52,960 bases of DNA, taken from NCBI GenBank assembly GCA_012517355.1, contig JAAYVD010000039.1, positions 1 to 52,960 of the forward strand, written 5' to 3'. The stretch comes from Candidatus Rifleibacteriota bacterium. Lineage in GTDB: Bacteria > Muiribacteriota > Ozemobacteria > Ozemobacterales > Ozemobacteraceae. A program made the translations under genes and the position numbers. Position 1 is the stretch's first letter, and every line of letters starts with the position of its first letter. The notes below the pieces were generated by a model that was not told the origin of the DNA, ran no database searches, and was given only the letters and a program-made list of their open reading frames with translations. Below, piece by piece: positions 44,398 through 52,960 of the stretch.

Positions 44398-45174
44398 ATG
44401 ACCGAAGCCTTCTTCCTCAAGGCGGTGGGCCTGTTCCTCATCGCCCTGGTGCGGTTTTCGGGGTTCTTCGTGAACCTGCCGGTCTTCGGCGAGAGCATCA
44501 TTCCCATGCGCGTGAAGGCAGGCCTGTCGGCCCTGTGCGCCCTCATCGTCCTCCCCCACCTCATCGCCACCCAGGAACTGCCGGAACTCGGGGTGCCGGG
44601 CTACGGCCTGATGGCCATCAAGGAACTGGTGCTGGGCCTGACCCTGGGATTCATGGTGATGATCAACATCGACGCCCTGAAGTTCGCCGGACAGATGATC
44701 GGCATGCAGGTCGGATTTTCCTTCGTCCAGGTGGTGGACCCCGAATCGAACCGCAGTCAGGCCATCGTCAGCGAGCTTCTGCAGCTCCTCGGCCTGATCG
44801 TCTTCCTCTCGGTCAACGGGCACCTGATCCTCCTGCAGGCCTTCGTCCAGAGCTTCGAACTGGTGCCCCTGGCCGGACTGAAGGTGCCGGGTGGGGTGGT
44901 GGCGGAACTGGTCCGGATCTCCTCGATGGTCTTCTGGGTCGGTCTGCAGGTTTCGATGCCGGTCTTCGCGGTGATCCTGATCGGCGACGTCGGACTGGGG
45001 ATCATCGCCCGCACCGTCCCCCGCATGAACATCTTCCAGGTCGGGTTCGCCCTCAAGATCCTGATCGGCCTCCTCGTCCTCGGGATGTGCCTGCCGTTCG
45101 TCGGAGACCTGGTGAAGAACCTCCTGCGCACCGTCTACGGCGATCTCAACACCCTGCTCAACGCGATGGGGTGA
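44398..45174 (+). CDS. fliR: Flagellar export-gate protein FliR
   Basis: 258 residues with about six hydrophobic helices. FliR completes the FliP/FliQ/FliR export core. Family patterns visible are FAGQMIGMQVGFSFVQVVDP and the C-terminal GIIARTVPRMNIFQVGFALK. The start is 36 bp after the fliQ stop. The C-terminus is not fused to FlhB. Confidence 0.95.
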   Translation: MTEAFFLKAVGLFLIALVRFSGFFVNLPVFGESIIPMRVKAGLSALCALIVLPHLIATQELPELGVPGYGLMAIKELVLGLTLGFMVMINIDALKFAGQMIGMQVGFSFVQVVDPESNRSQAIVSELLQLLGLIVFLSVNGHLILLQAFVQSFELVPLAGLKVPGGVVAELVRISSMVFWVGLQVSMPVFAVILIGDVGLGIIARTVPRMNIFQVGFALKILIGLLVLGMCLPFVGDLVKNLLRTVYGDLNTLLNAMG

Positions 45175-45182
45175 CCAGGTCG

Positions 45183-46370
45183 ATGCCCCACCCCGCGATC
45201 GCTCCCTGGTCGCCGGTCGCTCCGGCGGGCGGGCCCGCCTTCCTGCCCGCGCTCCTGCCTCCCCCCCCGCCCAGCCGGTTGTCCGTCGCCGACCGGCCGT
45301 TCGACCTGCAGATGTTCGCCGGGGAAAAGACCGAGCCCGCCACCGAGAAACGGCGCGAGGAAGCTCGCCAGCGCGGCAACCTCGCCAAATCCCAGGACCT
45401 GGACTCGGTGGTGGTGATGCTGGCGGGCTTTTTGATCCTGCAGAGCTTCGGCCCGACCCTGGTGGGCATGATCGGAGAGTATTTCCACTACGTCCTCTCG
45501 TCGACCCTGACGACCGAGTTGACCGCCGGCAATGTCTTCATCCTGGTCAGCCAGATGCTGCTGGTGACGGCCAAGTGCCTGGCGCCGGTGTTCGTCGTCA
45601 TCATCCTGGCGGCGGTCACGGCCAACGTCCTGCAGGTCGGCTTCCTGCTGACCTTCGATCCCCTGTTTCCCGACCTCGAACGGCTCAACCCCGTGGCTGG
45701 CCTGGAGAACCTGCTTTCCTGGAAGTCGATCGGGGAGCTGGTCAAGTCCATCTTCAAGATCATGGTCGTCGCCTACGTTCCGTATGCGACGCTGCGCGAC
45801 CAGATGCCGACCTTCCTCCGGCTGATCCAGCTGGAACCGCTGCCCGGGATGATCGCCCTGGCCCGGATCCTGTTCGCGATGGCCATCAAGATCATCCTGA
45901 TCCTTCTGGTGCTGGCGTTCGCCGACTACTGGTTCCAATGGTGGCGCTACGAAGAAAACATGAAGATGTCCAAAGAAGAGATCAAGGAGGAATACAAACA
46001 GCGGGAAGGGGATCCCAAGGTCAAGGCCAAGATCCGCGAGCGACAGCGGCGCATCGCCACCCGGCGCATGATGGCCGAGGTGCCCAAGGCCACGGTGGTC
46101 GTCACCAACCCCACACACATCGCCGTGGCCCTGCAATACCAGCAGGGCGATTCGTCGGCACCCCGGGTGGTGGCCATGGGCACCGAGCTGATGGCGCAGA
46201 AGATCAAGGAGATCGCCCGACAGCACGGCGTGCCCGTCATCGAGAACAAACCCCTTGCACAGGCTCTCTTCAAAATGGTAGATGTAGGGGACGAGATCCC
46301 GGCCGACCTCTATGCGGCGGTGGCCGAGATCCTTGCACAAGTGTTCCGGATGCGGTCGGCAGCGGCATGA
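45183..46370 (+). CDS. flhB: Flagellar export switch protein FlhB
   Basis: 395 residues from ATG 45183. FlhB controls export specificity and is self-cleaved in an NPTH motif, here Asn309-His312 in VVTNPTHIAVAL. The canonical N-terminus FDLQMFAGEKTEPATEKRR begins only at about residue 40, after a Pro/Ala-rich leader that most FlhB proteins lack. It is therefore possible that translation starts later, but I see no better start with a ribosome site. Four membrane helices lie between about 70 and 255, and the C-terminal cytoplasmic domain follows. The start is 8 bp after the fliR stop. Confidence 0.93.
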   Translation: MPHPAIAPWSPVAPAGGPAFLPALLPPPPPSRLSVADRPFDLQMFAGEKTEPATEKRREEARQRGNLAKSQDLDSVVVMLAGFLILQSFGPTLVGMIGEYFHYVLSSTLTTELTAGNVFILVSQMLLVTAKCLAPVFVVIILAAVTANVLQVGFLLTFDPLFPDLERLNPVAGLENLLSWKSIGELVKSIFKIMVVAYVPYATLRDQMPTFLRLIQLEPLPGMIALARILFAMAIKIILILLVLAFADYWFQWWRYEENMKMSKEEIKEEYKQREGDPKVKAKIRERQRRIATRRMMAEVPKATVVVTNPTHIAVALQYQQGDSSAPRVVAMGTELMAQKIKEIARQHGVPVIENKPLAQALFKMVDVGDEIPADLYAAVAEILAQVFRMRSAAA

Positions 46371-46441
46371 GCAGCCCGGAACGACGGCGGAAAACGGGAT
46401 TTTGCGGTGCACAATGCACCACCGAGGGTAGGGAATAGGGA

Positions 46442-48532
46442 ATGGCGGAAACGGCTCGTCCGGCACCTTTGCTGAACATCGTCCCCTTGGCCGATGTCCT
46501 CAAGAATCAGGACGTCCTGTTCGCGCTGGGCCTCATTTCGGTGGTCATGATGATGGTGGTGCCCCTGCCCCCCTTCATCCTCGACCTGTTCCTGGCGCTC
46601 AACATCGCGCTGGCGTTGGTGATCCTGCTGGTCTCGATCTACACCAAGGAGGCGCTGGAGTTTTCCGCCTTCCCCAGCCTCCTGCTGGTGGCCACGGTGT
46701 TCCGCCTCGCCCTCAACGTCAGCTCCACCCGCCTCATCCTGGGCGGGGAAGGCGCCAAGATCACGATCATCAAGGCCTTCGGCAACTTCGTCATCGGCGG
46801 CAACTACATCGTCGGGGCGGTCGTCTTCACCATCCTCGTGGTGATCCAGTTCATCGTCATCACCAAGGGCGCCGAGCGCGTCGCCGAGGTGGCGGCCCGG
46901 TTCACCCTCGATGCGATGCCCGGCAAGCAGATGGCCATCGACGCCGACCTGAACGCGGGGGTGATCGACAACGACCAGGCCCGTGACCGCCGCAAGAACG
47001 TGCAACGGGAGGCCGACTTCTACGGCTCGATGGACGGCGCCAGCAAGTTCGTCAAGGGCGACGCCATCGCCGGGATCATCATCACCGTCATCAACGTCCT
47101 GGGCGGCCTGGCCATCGGGGTCCTGCAGCGCGGCGAAAGCGCGGCCGACGCCCTGCAGGCCTACGCGCTGTTCACCGTGGGCGACGGCCTGGTGACCCAG
47201 ATCCCCGCCCTGCTGATCGCCACCGCCACCGGCATCGTGGTGACCCGCGCCGGGTCGAGTTCCAGCCTGGGCATCGAACTGGCCGAACAACTGGGGTCGC
47301 GGCCGAAGGTCCTGGCCATCACCGCCGGCATGCTCGGCTTCCTTGGGTTGATCCCCGGGTTGCCCAAGTTCAGCTTCCTGACGCTGGGGGTGGTCTTCGG
47401 TGCCCTCGCCTACATCATCACCACCAACGAACAGGCCCGCGAGACGAAGGCCGAAGAAGAGAAGAAGGCCAAGGCCGCCGCGCCCACCGGCAAGCCCGAG
47501 GACGTCTCCTCGCTGCTGAGCGTCGATCCGCTCGAGCTCGAGATCGGCTACAACCTCATCCCCCTCGTCGACGCCAACCAGGGGGGCGACCTGCTGAACC
47601 GCATCACCCTGATCCGGCGCCAGATCGCCATCGATCTCGGGCTCGTCGTCCCGCCCATCCGCATCCGCGACAACATCCAGCTGCAGCCGTCCACCTACGT
47701 CATCAAGATCAAGGGGGTCGAGATCGAGCGCTACGAGATCATCCCCGACCAGCTCCTGGCGATGAACCCGGGCACCGCGACCGCGCCGGTCAGCGGCATC
47801 GAGGTGGTGGAACCCGCCTTCGGCCTGCCCGCCACATGGATCCAGCAGTCCCTGCGCGAACGCGCGGAGATGGCCGGCTTCACCGTCGTCGACCCCTCGA
47901 CGGTCATCGCCACCCACCTCACCGAGATCGTCCGCAAGAACGCCCACGAGATCCTGGGCCGCCAGGAACTGCAGTCCATCCTCGAGACGGTGAAGGCGAA
48001 CTACCCCCTGATCGTCGACGAGGTCATTCCCAAGGCGGTCAGCCATCCCCTGCTGCTCAAGGTCCTGCAGAACCTGCTGCGGGAAGGGGTGTCCATCCGC
48101 AACATGGTGACCATCCTGGAGTCGCTGGCCGACTGCGCCGGGGTCACCGAGGTCGACACCCTGACCGAGGTGGTGCGACAGGGCCTGTCGCGGCACATCT
48201 GCAAGGCCCTGGCCGACGACCAGGGGCTGATCCGCGTCATCTCCCTCGATCCGCGCCTGGAGCAGATCCTCGGCAACTCCCTGCAGAAGGTCGACGGGAC
48301 CACGCAACTGGCGCTCGATCCCAAGATCGCCGCCGACTTCCTCGGCAAGCTGAAGGAGCGGATCGAGGAGGCGATGGCCGAGGGCCGCAACCCGATCCTG
48401 CTGTGCGCGTCCGCGTTGCGCCTGAGTCTCAAGCGGCTGGCCGAGCGCGTCGCCCCCCGCCTCACCGTGTTGGCCTACAACGAGATCCCCAGCACCTTCC
48501 AGCTCGAGTCGATCGGGCTGGTGGGCCTGTAA
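46442..48532 (+). CDS. flhA: Flagellar export-gate protein FlhA
   Basis: 696 residues, the normal length. FlhA forms the nonameric ring that receives cargo and chaperones and couples export to the proton gradient. The N-terminal half has about eight membrane helices. The family signature LLVATVFRLALNVSSTRLIL is intact at about 80-99. The cytoplasmic loop (FIPEP region) contains GAERVAEVAARFTLDAMPGKQMAIDADLN at about 140-168. The C-terminal domain (about 355-696) ends in a short tail. ATG 46442 has a gagggtagggaataggga stretch upstream. The 71 bp before it carry nothing recognisable. Confidence 0.96.
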   Translation: MAETARPAPLLNIVPLADVLKNQDVLFALGLISVVMMMVVPLPPFILDLFLALNIALALVILLVSIYTKEALEFSAFPSLLLVATVFRLALNVSSTRLILGGEGAKITIIKAFGNFVIGGNYIVGAVVFTILVVIQFIVITKGAERVAEVAARFTLDAMPGKQMAIDADLNAGVIDNDQARDRRKNVQREADFYGSMDGASKFVKGDAIAGIIITVINVLGGLAIGVLQRGESAADALQAYALFTVGDGLVTQIPALLIATATGIVVTRAGSSSSLGIELAEQLGSRPKVLAITAGMLGFLGLIPGLPKFSFLTLGVVFGALAYIITTNEQARETKAEEEKKAKAAAPTGKPEDVSSLLSVDPLELEIGYNLIPLVDANQGGDLLNRITLIRRQIAIDLGLVVPPIRIRDNIQLQPSTYVIKIKGVEIERYEIIPDQLLAMNPGTATAPVSGIEVVEPAFGLPATWIQQSLRERAEMAGFTVVDPSTVIATHLTEIVRKNAHEILGRQELQSILETVKANYPLIVDEVIPKAVSHPLLLKVLQNLLREGVSIRNMVTILESLADCAGVTEVDTLTEVVRQGLSRHICKALADDQGLIRVISLDPRLEQILGNSLQKVDGTTQLALDPKIAADFLGKLKERIEEAMAEGRNPILLCASALRLSLKRLAERVAPRLTVLAYNEIPSTFQLESIGLVGL

Positions 48533-48550
48533 CCCCGGAGCACGCCCGCC

Positions 48551-49396
48551 ATGATGCAAGACCAGGCTTCCGCCCTCCGCCAGCTGAAAAAGCTGCGCGA
48601 CAGCCTGGCGACCGATCCGCTCCCCTCCCCCGCCGAGCTGCTGGCGGGCTTGCCCCGCCCCAGCGGGTTCCCCGCCATCGCCCTGATCCTGCCCGACCAC
48701 CGCGGGCTCGATATCCCGCCCCTGCAGTCGTGGGCCCATTCCCTGCTGGGCGACTCGCCCCGGGCCTGCATCTGGGACCAGGGCGGCCTGTTCTCCCTCC
48801 TCTCACCCGCCACCGTCCAGGAGCCCTTCGCCGCCGTCCAGACCACGGTGGAGACCACCCGGGGCCCGATCCAGGTGGTGCCCCGCCTGCCCGGCCTGCC
48901 GCACCTGGCCAGCCGGCCGGAAGCCGACCGCGTCCGGTTCATCCGGAGCCTGGTCCGCAGCCTGGGCACCATCTCCGAGCTCTGGGTTTCCCTGCGGGCG
49001 GCCGAGCTCGCCCACTCCCAGGCCATCCTGCACGCCACCGACCTGGCCTGCATCGTGGTGCCCCGCCATCCCGACGCCATCCTGCGGTCCTACGAGGCGG
49101 TCAAGGCCATCCACCTGTCGGGCTACTTCTCCACCTTCGGCCTGATCGGTCTCGAGGCCGGCGAGGCGGATTCCACGCAGAACCTGGTCGACCGGATCAC
49201 GGCGGTCGCCCGGCAATTTTTGTCTCTTGACCTGGCCCCCGCGGGAATGGTACCGTCAGTCCAGCCCCCGGAAAACAGCATCAATACTCAGCTGAGAGGC
49301 TTGATCGGGGGAATCGACGTGAAATCCACCGAGTTCCTGTATTTCCTGGCCGAGCGGTTGCTGCATCCCATCCCCGGAGACGTGGACTACCCATGA
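48551..49396 (+). CDS. P-loop-less FlhG-like paralogue
   Basis: 281 residues between flhA and flhG. Its C-terminal half aligns by eye with the FlhG downstream: AILHATDLACIVVPRHPDAI matches FCLAADQIVVVTTPEPTALA, and ARQFLSLDLAPAGMVPS matches AREFLKFPVHRLGFLPN. The Walker A loop (SGKGGVGKT in FlhG) is absent; the N-terminal half instead has a Pro-rich, non-conserved sequence. It therefore probably does not bind ATP in the usual way. A non-catalytic partner of FlhG or FlhF is my inference; a divergent unrelated protein remains possible. The start has ggag upstream, and the stop overlaps flhG by 4 bases (ATGA), so the two are translationally coupled. Confidence 0.6.
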   Translation: MMQDQASALRQLKKLRDSLATDPLPSPAELLAGLPRPSGFPAIALILPDHRGLDIPPLQSWAHSLLGDSPRACIWDQGGLFSLLSPATVQEPFAAVQTTVETTRGPIQVVPRLPGLPHLASRPEADRVRFIRSLVRSLGTISELWVSLRAAELAHSQAILHATDLACIVVPRHPDAILRSYEAVKAIHLSGYFSTFGLIGLEAGEADSTQNLVDRITAVARQFLSLDLAPAGMVPSVQPPENSINTQLRGLIGGIDVKSTEFLYFLAERLLHPIPGDVDYP

Positions 49397-50334
49397 CCGA
49401 CCCCGTGGTCAAGCCGATCGACAGCCTGGTGGCGGAAACCCGCCGGCAGATCCAGCCCTACGTCTTCCAGCGGCTGGAGGCCAGAAAGCCCCGACAGGCG
49501 GGTCAGAAGATCGCCCGTACCCTGACGATCACCTCGGGCAAGGGCGGGGTCGGCAAGACCAACATCGTGGCCAACCTGGCCATCGCCCTGGCCCAGGCCA
49601 ACCGGCGGGTGATCATCCTCGACGCCGATCTCGGCATGGCCAACATCGACGTGGTCTTCGGGATCCGCCCCAAACGGAACCTGACCGACGTCATCAACGG
49701 CACCTATTCCCTCGACGAGATCCTGATCCCCGGGCCCTGCGGCCTGCAGATCATCGCGGGCGGATCGGGCATCAGCGAACTGGCCCATCTCGCGCCCGAA
49801 ACCGCGCGGCGCCTGTTCGAACAGCTCCGGTTCCTCGAGGACAAGGCCGACTACCTGTTGATCGACACCGGGGCGGGCATCAACCAGAACGTCATCTCCT
49901 TCTGCCTGGCGGCCGACCAGATCGTGGTGGTCACCACTCCCGAGCCGACCGCCCTGGCCGATGCCTACGGCATCATCAAGATCATCAGCCAGGCCCGCGC
50001 CGGGAGCCATGTCTCGGTGCTGGTCAACCGCGCCGAGAACGAGGCGGAGGCGGCCTTCATCCAGGAACGGCTGGAGAGCGTGGCCCGCGAGTTTTTGAAG
50101 TTTCCCGTGCACCGGCTGGGCTTCCTGCCCAACGACCCGAACATGTACCTCGCCGTGCGGCAGCAGACCCCGCTGCTGCTGTTCTCCCCGATGTCCCCCG
50201 CCGCAGTCAGCCTCCGGGGCATCGTCGGCGAGGCGTTCCACGAATCCGTCGCCCAGGAACTGCCCAAGACCGGCATCGAAGGCTTCCTCGACCGGTTGGC
50301 CGGCTACTTCGGGAGGGGGGCGGTCCAGCCGTGA
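49393..50334 (+). CDS. flhG: Flagellar number regulator FlhG (MinD-like ATPase, YlxH)
   Basis: 313 residues. FlhG is a membrane-associated ATPase that limits flagellar number and stimulates the FlhF GTPase. The deviant Walker A loop SGKGGVGKT is at 48-56, the switch-like LDADLGMANID follows at about 76-86, and LLIDTGAG at about 157-164 holds the Walker B-type Asp. The N-terminal segment QIQPYVFQRLEARK takes the place of the FlhF-activating helix. The C-terminal membrane-targeting helix is short. It overlaps its partner genes on both sides by 4 bases. Order flhG-flhF is the reverse of the common flhF-flhG. Confidence 0.93.
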   Translation: MTDPVVKPIDSLVAETRRQIQPYVFQRLEARKPRQAGQKIARTLTITSGKGGVGKTNIVANLAIALAQANRRVIILDADLGMANIDVVFGIRPKRNLTDVINGTYSLDEILIPGPCGLQIIAGGSGISELAHLAPETARRLFEQLRFLEDKADYLLIDTGAGINQNVISFCLAADQIVVVTTPEPTALADAYGIIKIISQARAGSHVSVLVNRAENEAEAAFIQERLESVAREFLKFPVHRLGFLPNDPNMYLAVRQQTPLLLFSPMSPAAVSLRGIVGEAFHESVAQELPKTGIEGFLDRLAGYFGRGAVQP

Positions 50335-51854
50335 TGATGAAGAAGTTCGTGGCGGACACCTATTTCGAGGCCATGCTGAAAGCCCGGAACGAGCTGGGTG
50401 AGGAGGCGGAGGTGGTCACCTCCCGCACGTTCAAGGACTCCACCTGGGGCGGCTTCTATGCCAAGGAGATGGTGGAAATCACCGCCATGGCCCCCAAGCC
50501 GCGGCCGACCGGCCGCCCCGCCCGCCAGGCCCCCCTCCGACCCGTCCCCGCCGAAGAACTGCCCGTCCCCACCATGGCCCCCGTCGAACCCCTCCCCCCC
50601 GTCGTCCCCCCGGCCCCCCCACCGCCGCGACCACGAGCGGCCGCGGCGCCGCCCAAGCCCAGATACCCCGCCGTCCCGCCAGCGGCCGATACCACGACCC
50701 CGGCCGGGTATGCCCCGCCCCGCCCCCATCCCCACCTGGGCTGCCCCACAGCGCGGCAGGCGCACACCATCCGGACCATCCAGATGGGCGACGAGGAACC
50801 GCTGCCGCAGACCATCCCCCCCGACCAGGTCGCGGAAAACGCCCAGGACGACCGCATCACCCGGTTGCTGGAGGCGATCCTCGTCACCAAGCAGAACCGC
50901 CAGGGGTCCGGCGGCACCCTTCCCTCCTTCATCGACTCCCCGGAACTCCGCAACCACCGGTCCATCCATTCCCTCGAGCAGAAACTCGGCGAGATCTGCT
51001 CCCTTCTCAACGAAATGCAGAAATCGACCACCCAGGCCCTGCAGGCCACCCCGACCCTGCCCCCGGGCCTGAGCTTCCTCCGGCAGCGCCTCGAGGCGGT
51101 CGAACTGCCCCCGCACGTGCTCGACGACCTGATGGCCTGCTTCCTTCGCGACTTCCCGGCGACCGCCCAACGGGATCCGGTGGCCGCCCGGGAGGAGTTC
51201 ACGCGGTGCCTCCGCAAGAAGCTGCGGTTCGGCAACGGCCCGGGGCCCTCCGCCTCCCGGCAGCCCTGTTTCAACATCCTCCTCGGACCGACCGGGGTTG
51301 GCAAGACCACCACCATCGCCAAGCTGGCGGCCACCTACGCCCTGAACGTGGTGGAAGGGAAATCGGTGGCCCTGGTGACCACCGACACCTTCCGGATCGG
51401 AGCCACCGGTCAGCTGGCCCAGTTCTCCCAGATCATGGGCGCCGAGTTCGAGATCGCCTATGCCCCCGACGACATTCCCGCCCTCATCCAGAAACACCAG
51501 GCCCGGGACGTCATCCTGGTCGATACCGCCGGCCGGTGCCAGAAGCAGGAGAAGGAACTCGATGAACTGAAGCGGTTCGTCGAACGGTTCCCCTCCCCCA
51601 CCAAGTATCTGGTCCTCTCGGCGACCACGAAATATTCCGATATGATAGAGAATGTCCGTCAGTTCGGGAATGTCGGGTTTGACCATCTCATCTTCACCAA
51701 GGTCGACGAGACCAACTCCGTGGGGCCGCTCCTGGCGCTGCTGTTCGAGACCTCCGGGAGCCTGGCCTACATCACGGACGGGCAAAGCGTGCCGGACGAC
51801 TTCCGCCCCGCCGACCTCGATTTCTTCCTGCAACGCATCTTCCAACCCGGCTGA
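50331..51854 (+). CDS. flhF: Flagellar placement GTPase FlhF
   Basis: 507 residues. FlhF is an SRP-type GTPase that marks where flagella are built. The N-terminal domain (MMKKFVADTYFEAMLKARNE..., about 2-50) is typical, and a very long Pro/Ala-rich linker runs to about 160. The N domain lies at about 230-315. The G domain follows, with GPTGVGKTTT near 318-327, TTDTFRIGA, LVDTAGR and FTKVDE. The start is GTG 50331 overlapping the flhG stop (GTGATGATG); ATG 50334 or 50337 would change only the first residues. Confidence 0.94.
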   Translation: MMMKKFVADTYFEAMLKARNELGEEAEVVTSRTFKDSTWGGFYAKEMVEITAMAPKPRPTGRPARQAPLRPVPAEELPVPTMAPVEPLPPVVPPAPPPPRPRAAAAPPKPRYPAVPPAADTTTPAGYAPPRPHPHLGCPTARQAHTIRTIQMGDEEPLPQTIPPDQVAENAQDDRITRLLEAILVTKQNRQGSGGTLPSFIDSPELRNHRSIHSLEQKLGEICSLLNEMQKSTTQALQATPTLPPGLSFLRQRLEAVELPPHVLDDLMACFLRDFPATAQRDPVAAREEFTRCLRKKLRFGNGPGPSASRQPCFNILLGPTGVGKTTTIAKLAATYALNVVEGKSVALVTTDTFRIGATGQLAQFSQIMGAEFEIAYAPDDIPALIQKHQARDVILVDTAGRCQKQEKELDELKRFVERFPSPTKYLVLSATTKYSDMIENVRQFGNVGFDHLIFTKVDETNSVGPLLALLFETSGSLAYITDGQSVPDDFRPADLDFFLQRIFQPG

Positions 51855-51996
51855 GCTGCCACCCACCGTCACCTTCCCGGCCGCCTCCCACGGCGGCAAC
51901 GGGGAATGGCCGACAGCGTGTCGGGCGGCCCCTCCGTTCTGGCTGGAGCCGCCCCATCGAATCCTTCCCACCGGGAAAAAGGAATCGCCAACGGCG

Positions 51997-52013
51997 GACG
52001 ATTTTTGTATACT
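51997..52013 (+). promoter_or_regulatory. Possible promoter before cheA
   Basis: In the 207-bp gap between flhF and cheA a locally AT-rich gatttttgTATACTgtagg gives a good -10 box (TATACT near 52008). A -35 at the right distance is poor. I rate this as a candidate only. Confidence 0.3.
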
Positions 52014-52061
52014 GTAGGTTTGTGAGCTGACTTTCAAGGCCGAGGCCCCCGAGGAGACAAG

Positions 52062-52960
52062 GTGGACATAGATCTCAGCCAATACATGGGAATGTATGTC
52101 GATGGTTCCCGTGAAAACCTTGATCTCATGGACAAGCAGCTCCTCGCCCTGGAGGACGACCCGTCCAACGTCGAATCGATCGGGGAGATCTTCCGCGCCG
52201 CCCACACCCTGAAGGGGATGTCCGCCACCATGGGGTTCGAAAAGGTGGCCCACCTCACGCACGAGATGGAAAACATCCTGGACAAGCTGCGGAACAAGCA
52301 GCTCGAGGTCCATCAGGGCATCATCGACCTGCTCTTCGAAACCTTCGACGTCCTGCGGGTCCTGGTCAACGACAGCATCTCGGCCACCGATTCCAACGTC
52401 GATCTGGAAACCATTTCCAAGAAGATCTCCGAAGCCGCGGCCGGGCAGGGAGCGGCCGCCAGGAAGCCGGAGGCCCAGACCATCCAGTCACAGCCGGTCG
52501 CCCCCACGGCCGCCCCAGCCGGAGCCGGGGGCACCGGCAAGCCGGAACTGGCCGACATGGCGATGAACGAGTTCGAGATGCAGGTCCTGCTCGAAGCCGC
52601 GCAGCACCAGGCCAACATCTACTACATGAAGGTGCAGCTGGTTCCCGACTGCCTGTTGAAGGCCCCCCGGGCCTTCATGGTGGCCCGCAATCTCGAGGAA
52701 CTCAGCTGCGACATCATCAAGTCGGTTCCCGAAACCAAAGACCTCGAAGAGGAGAAATTCGACCTTTCCTTCCGGATGATCCTGTTGTCCTCCACCCCCG
52801 CGGCGGACGTCCAGAAGGGCATCGAATCGATCTCGGAAATCGAGAAGGTGACCGTCACCCCCGTCACTCCCGACGATTTCCCGCGCAAGTTCGCCGGCGA
52901 TGCCCCCGCCGCGCCAGCCCCGGCCCCACCGCAGCCACCGGAACCCACCCCGGCCCCGCC
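52062..52960 (+). CDS. cheA: Chemotaxis histidine kinase CheA (3' partial)
   Basis: The first 299 residues are in the window; the gene runs off the right edge. CheA autophosphorylates and passes the phosphate to CheY. The GTG start has gaggag 5-6 bases upstream. The Hpt domain covers about 1-125, with the phosphoacceptor His48 in FRAAHTLKGMSATMGF. An Ala/Pro-rich linker and the P2 CheY-binding region (about 170-275) follow. The window ends in another Pro-rich linker before dimerisation and kinase domains would begin. In Bacillus cheB lies between flhG and cheA; here it is absent. Confidence 0.93.
   Translation, partial: MDIDLSQYMGMYVDGSRENLDLMDKQLLALEDDPSNVESIGEIFRAAHTLKGMSATMGFEKVAHLTHEMENILDKLRNKQLEVHQGIIDLLFETFDVLRVLVNDSISATDSNVDLETISKKISEAAAGQGAAARKPEAQTIQSQPVAPTAAPAGAGGTGKPELADMAMNEFEMQVLLEAAQHQANIYYMKVQLVPDCLLKAPRAFMVARNLEELSCDIIKSVPETKDLEEEKFDLSFRMILLSSTPAADVQKGIESISEIEKVTVTPVTPDDFPRKFAGDAPAAPAPAPPQPPEPTPAP

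Noticed and set aside
46310-48739. 809-residue minus-strand frame opposite flhA
   Set aside because: Shadow of flhA, low-complexity Asp/Gly/Gln/Arg composition, no motif.
50304-52313. 669-residue minus-strand frame opposite flhF and cheA
   Set aside because: FlhF GTPase motifs and the CheA Hpt His on the plus strand show the real genes.

Overview
The window is a GC-rich bacterial chromosome segment with a very strong bias to G or C at third codon positions. It encodes a flagellum, chemotaxis proteins, a predicted C-terminal-aromatic outer-membrane beta barrel and a lipoprotein, so the organism is a motile diderm. The flagellar gene order (fliK, flgD, flgE, flbD, fliL, fliM, fliY, cheY, fliO-P-Q-R, flhB, flhA, then flhG/flhF and cheA) follows the Firmicutes-type fla/che layout rather than the enterobacterial one. 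Together with a gingipain-like C25 peptidase, a GH57 (DUF1957) branching enzyme beside a DUF4912 protein, and very large Ig-repeat surface proteins, this suggests a deep-branching environmental lineage; Candidatus Riflebacteria/Ozemobacteria is my guess, which the sequence alone cannot prove.

Layout. (1) 1-6442: the tail of an unidentified gene, then a giant Ig-like repeat protein on + with no convincing start or signal peptide. (2) 6443-8820: an intergenic stretch with widespread repeat-like sequence, a bidirectional terminator, and a secreted C25 peptidase on - with a near-consensus promoter. (3) 9017-20803: a minus-strand run. Read in transcription order it encodes a TIM-barrel protein, a TPR protein, a 36-residue membrane peptide, a DUF4912 protein, the GH57 branching enzyme, a CHASE2-adenylate cyclase, RNase D and a GT-C-like membrane protein. 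The centre of this run looks like glycogen or alpha-glucan metabolism next to a cyclic-nucleotide sensor. (4) 20875-21155: a 57-residue unknown protein on + and a facing pair of terminator hairpins. (5) 21182-30674: a minus-strand envelope block with a FecR-domain coiled-coil protein, a beta barrel and an Ig-domain lipoprotein in one apparent operon, plus a secreted M23 endopeptidase with its own promoter. (6) 30684-52960: the plus-strand flagellar/chemotaxis operon, which runs off the right edge inside cheA.

The flagellar operon supplies hook-length control and hook (FliK, FlgD, FlgE), motor-associated FliL, the switch (FliM, FliY), CheY, the whole export gate (FliO-P-Q-R, FlhB, FlhA) and the number/placement GTPase-ATPase pair (FlhF, FlhG). 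Unusual points are a 1,502-residue hook protein with about seven inserted flagellin_IN-like repeats, a chain of seven hairpins in the 340 bp before flgE, a FliY with a methionine/glycine/proline repeat linker and one degraded CheC site, an apparently P-loop-less FlhG paralogue between flhA and flhG, flhG placed before flhF, and no motA/motB or cheB at their usual places.
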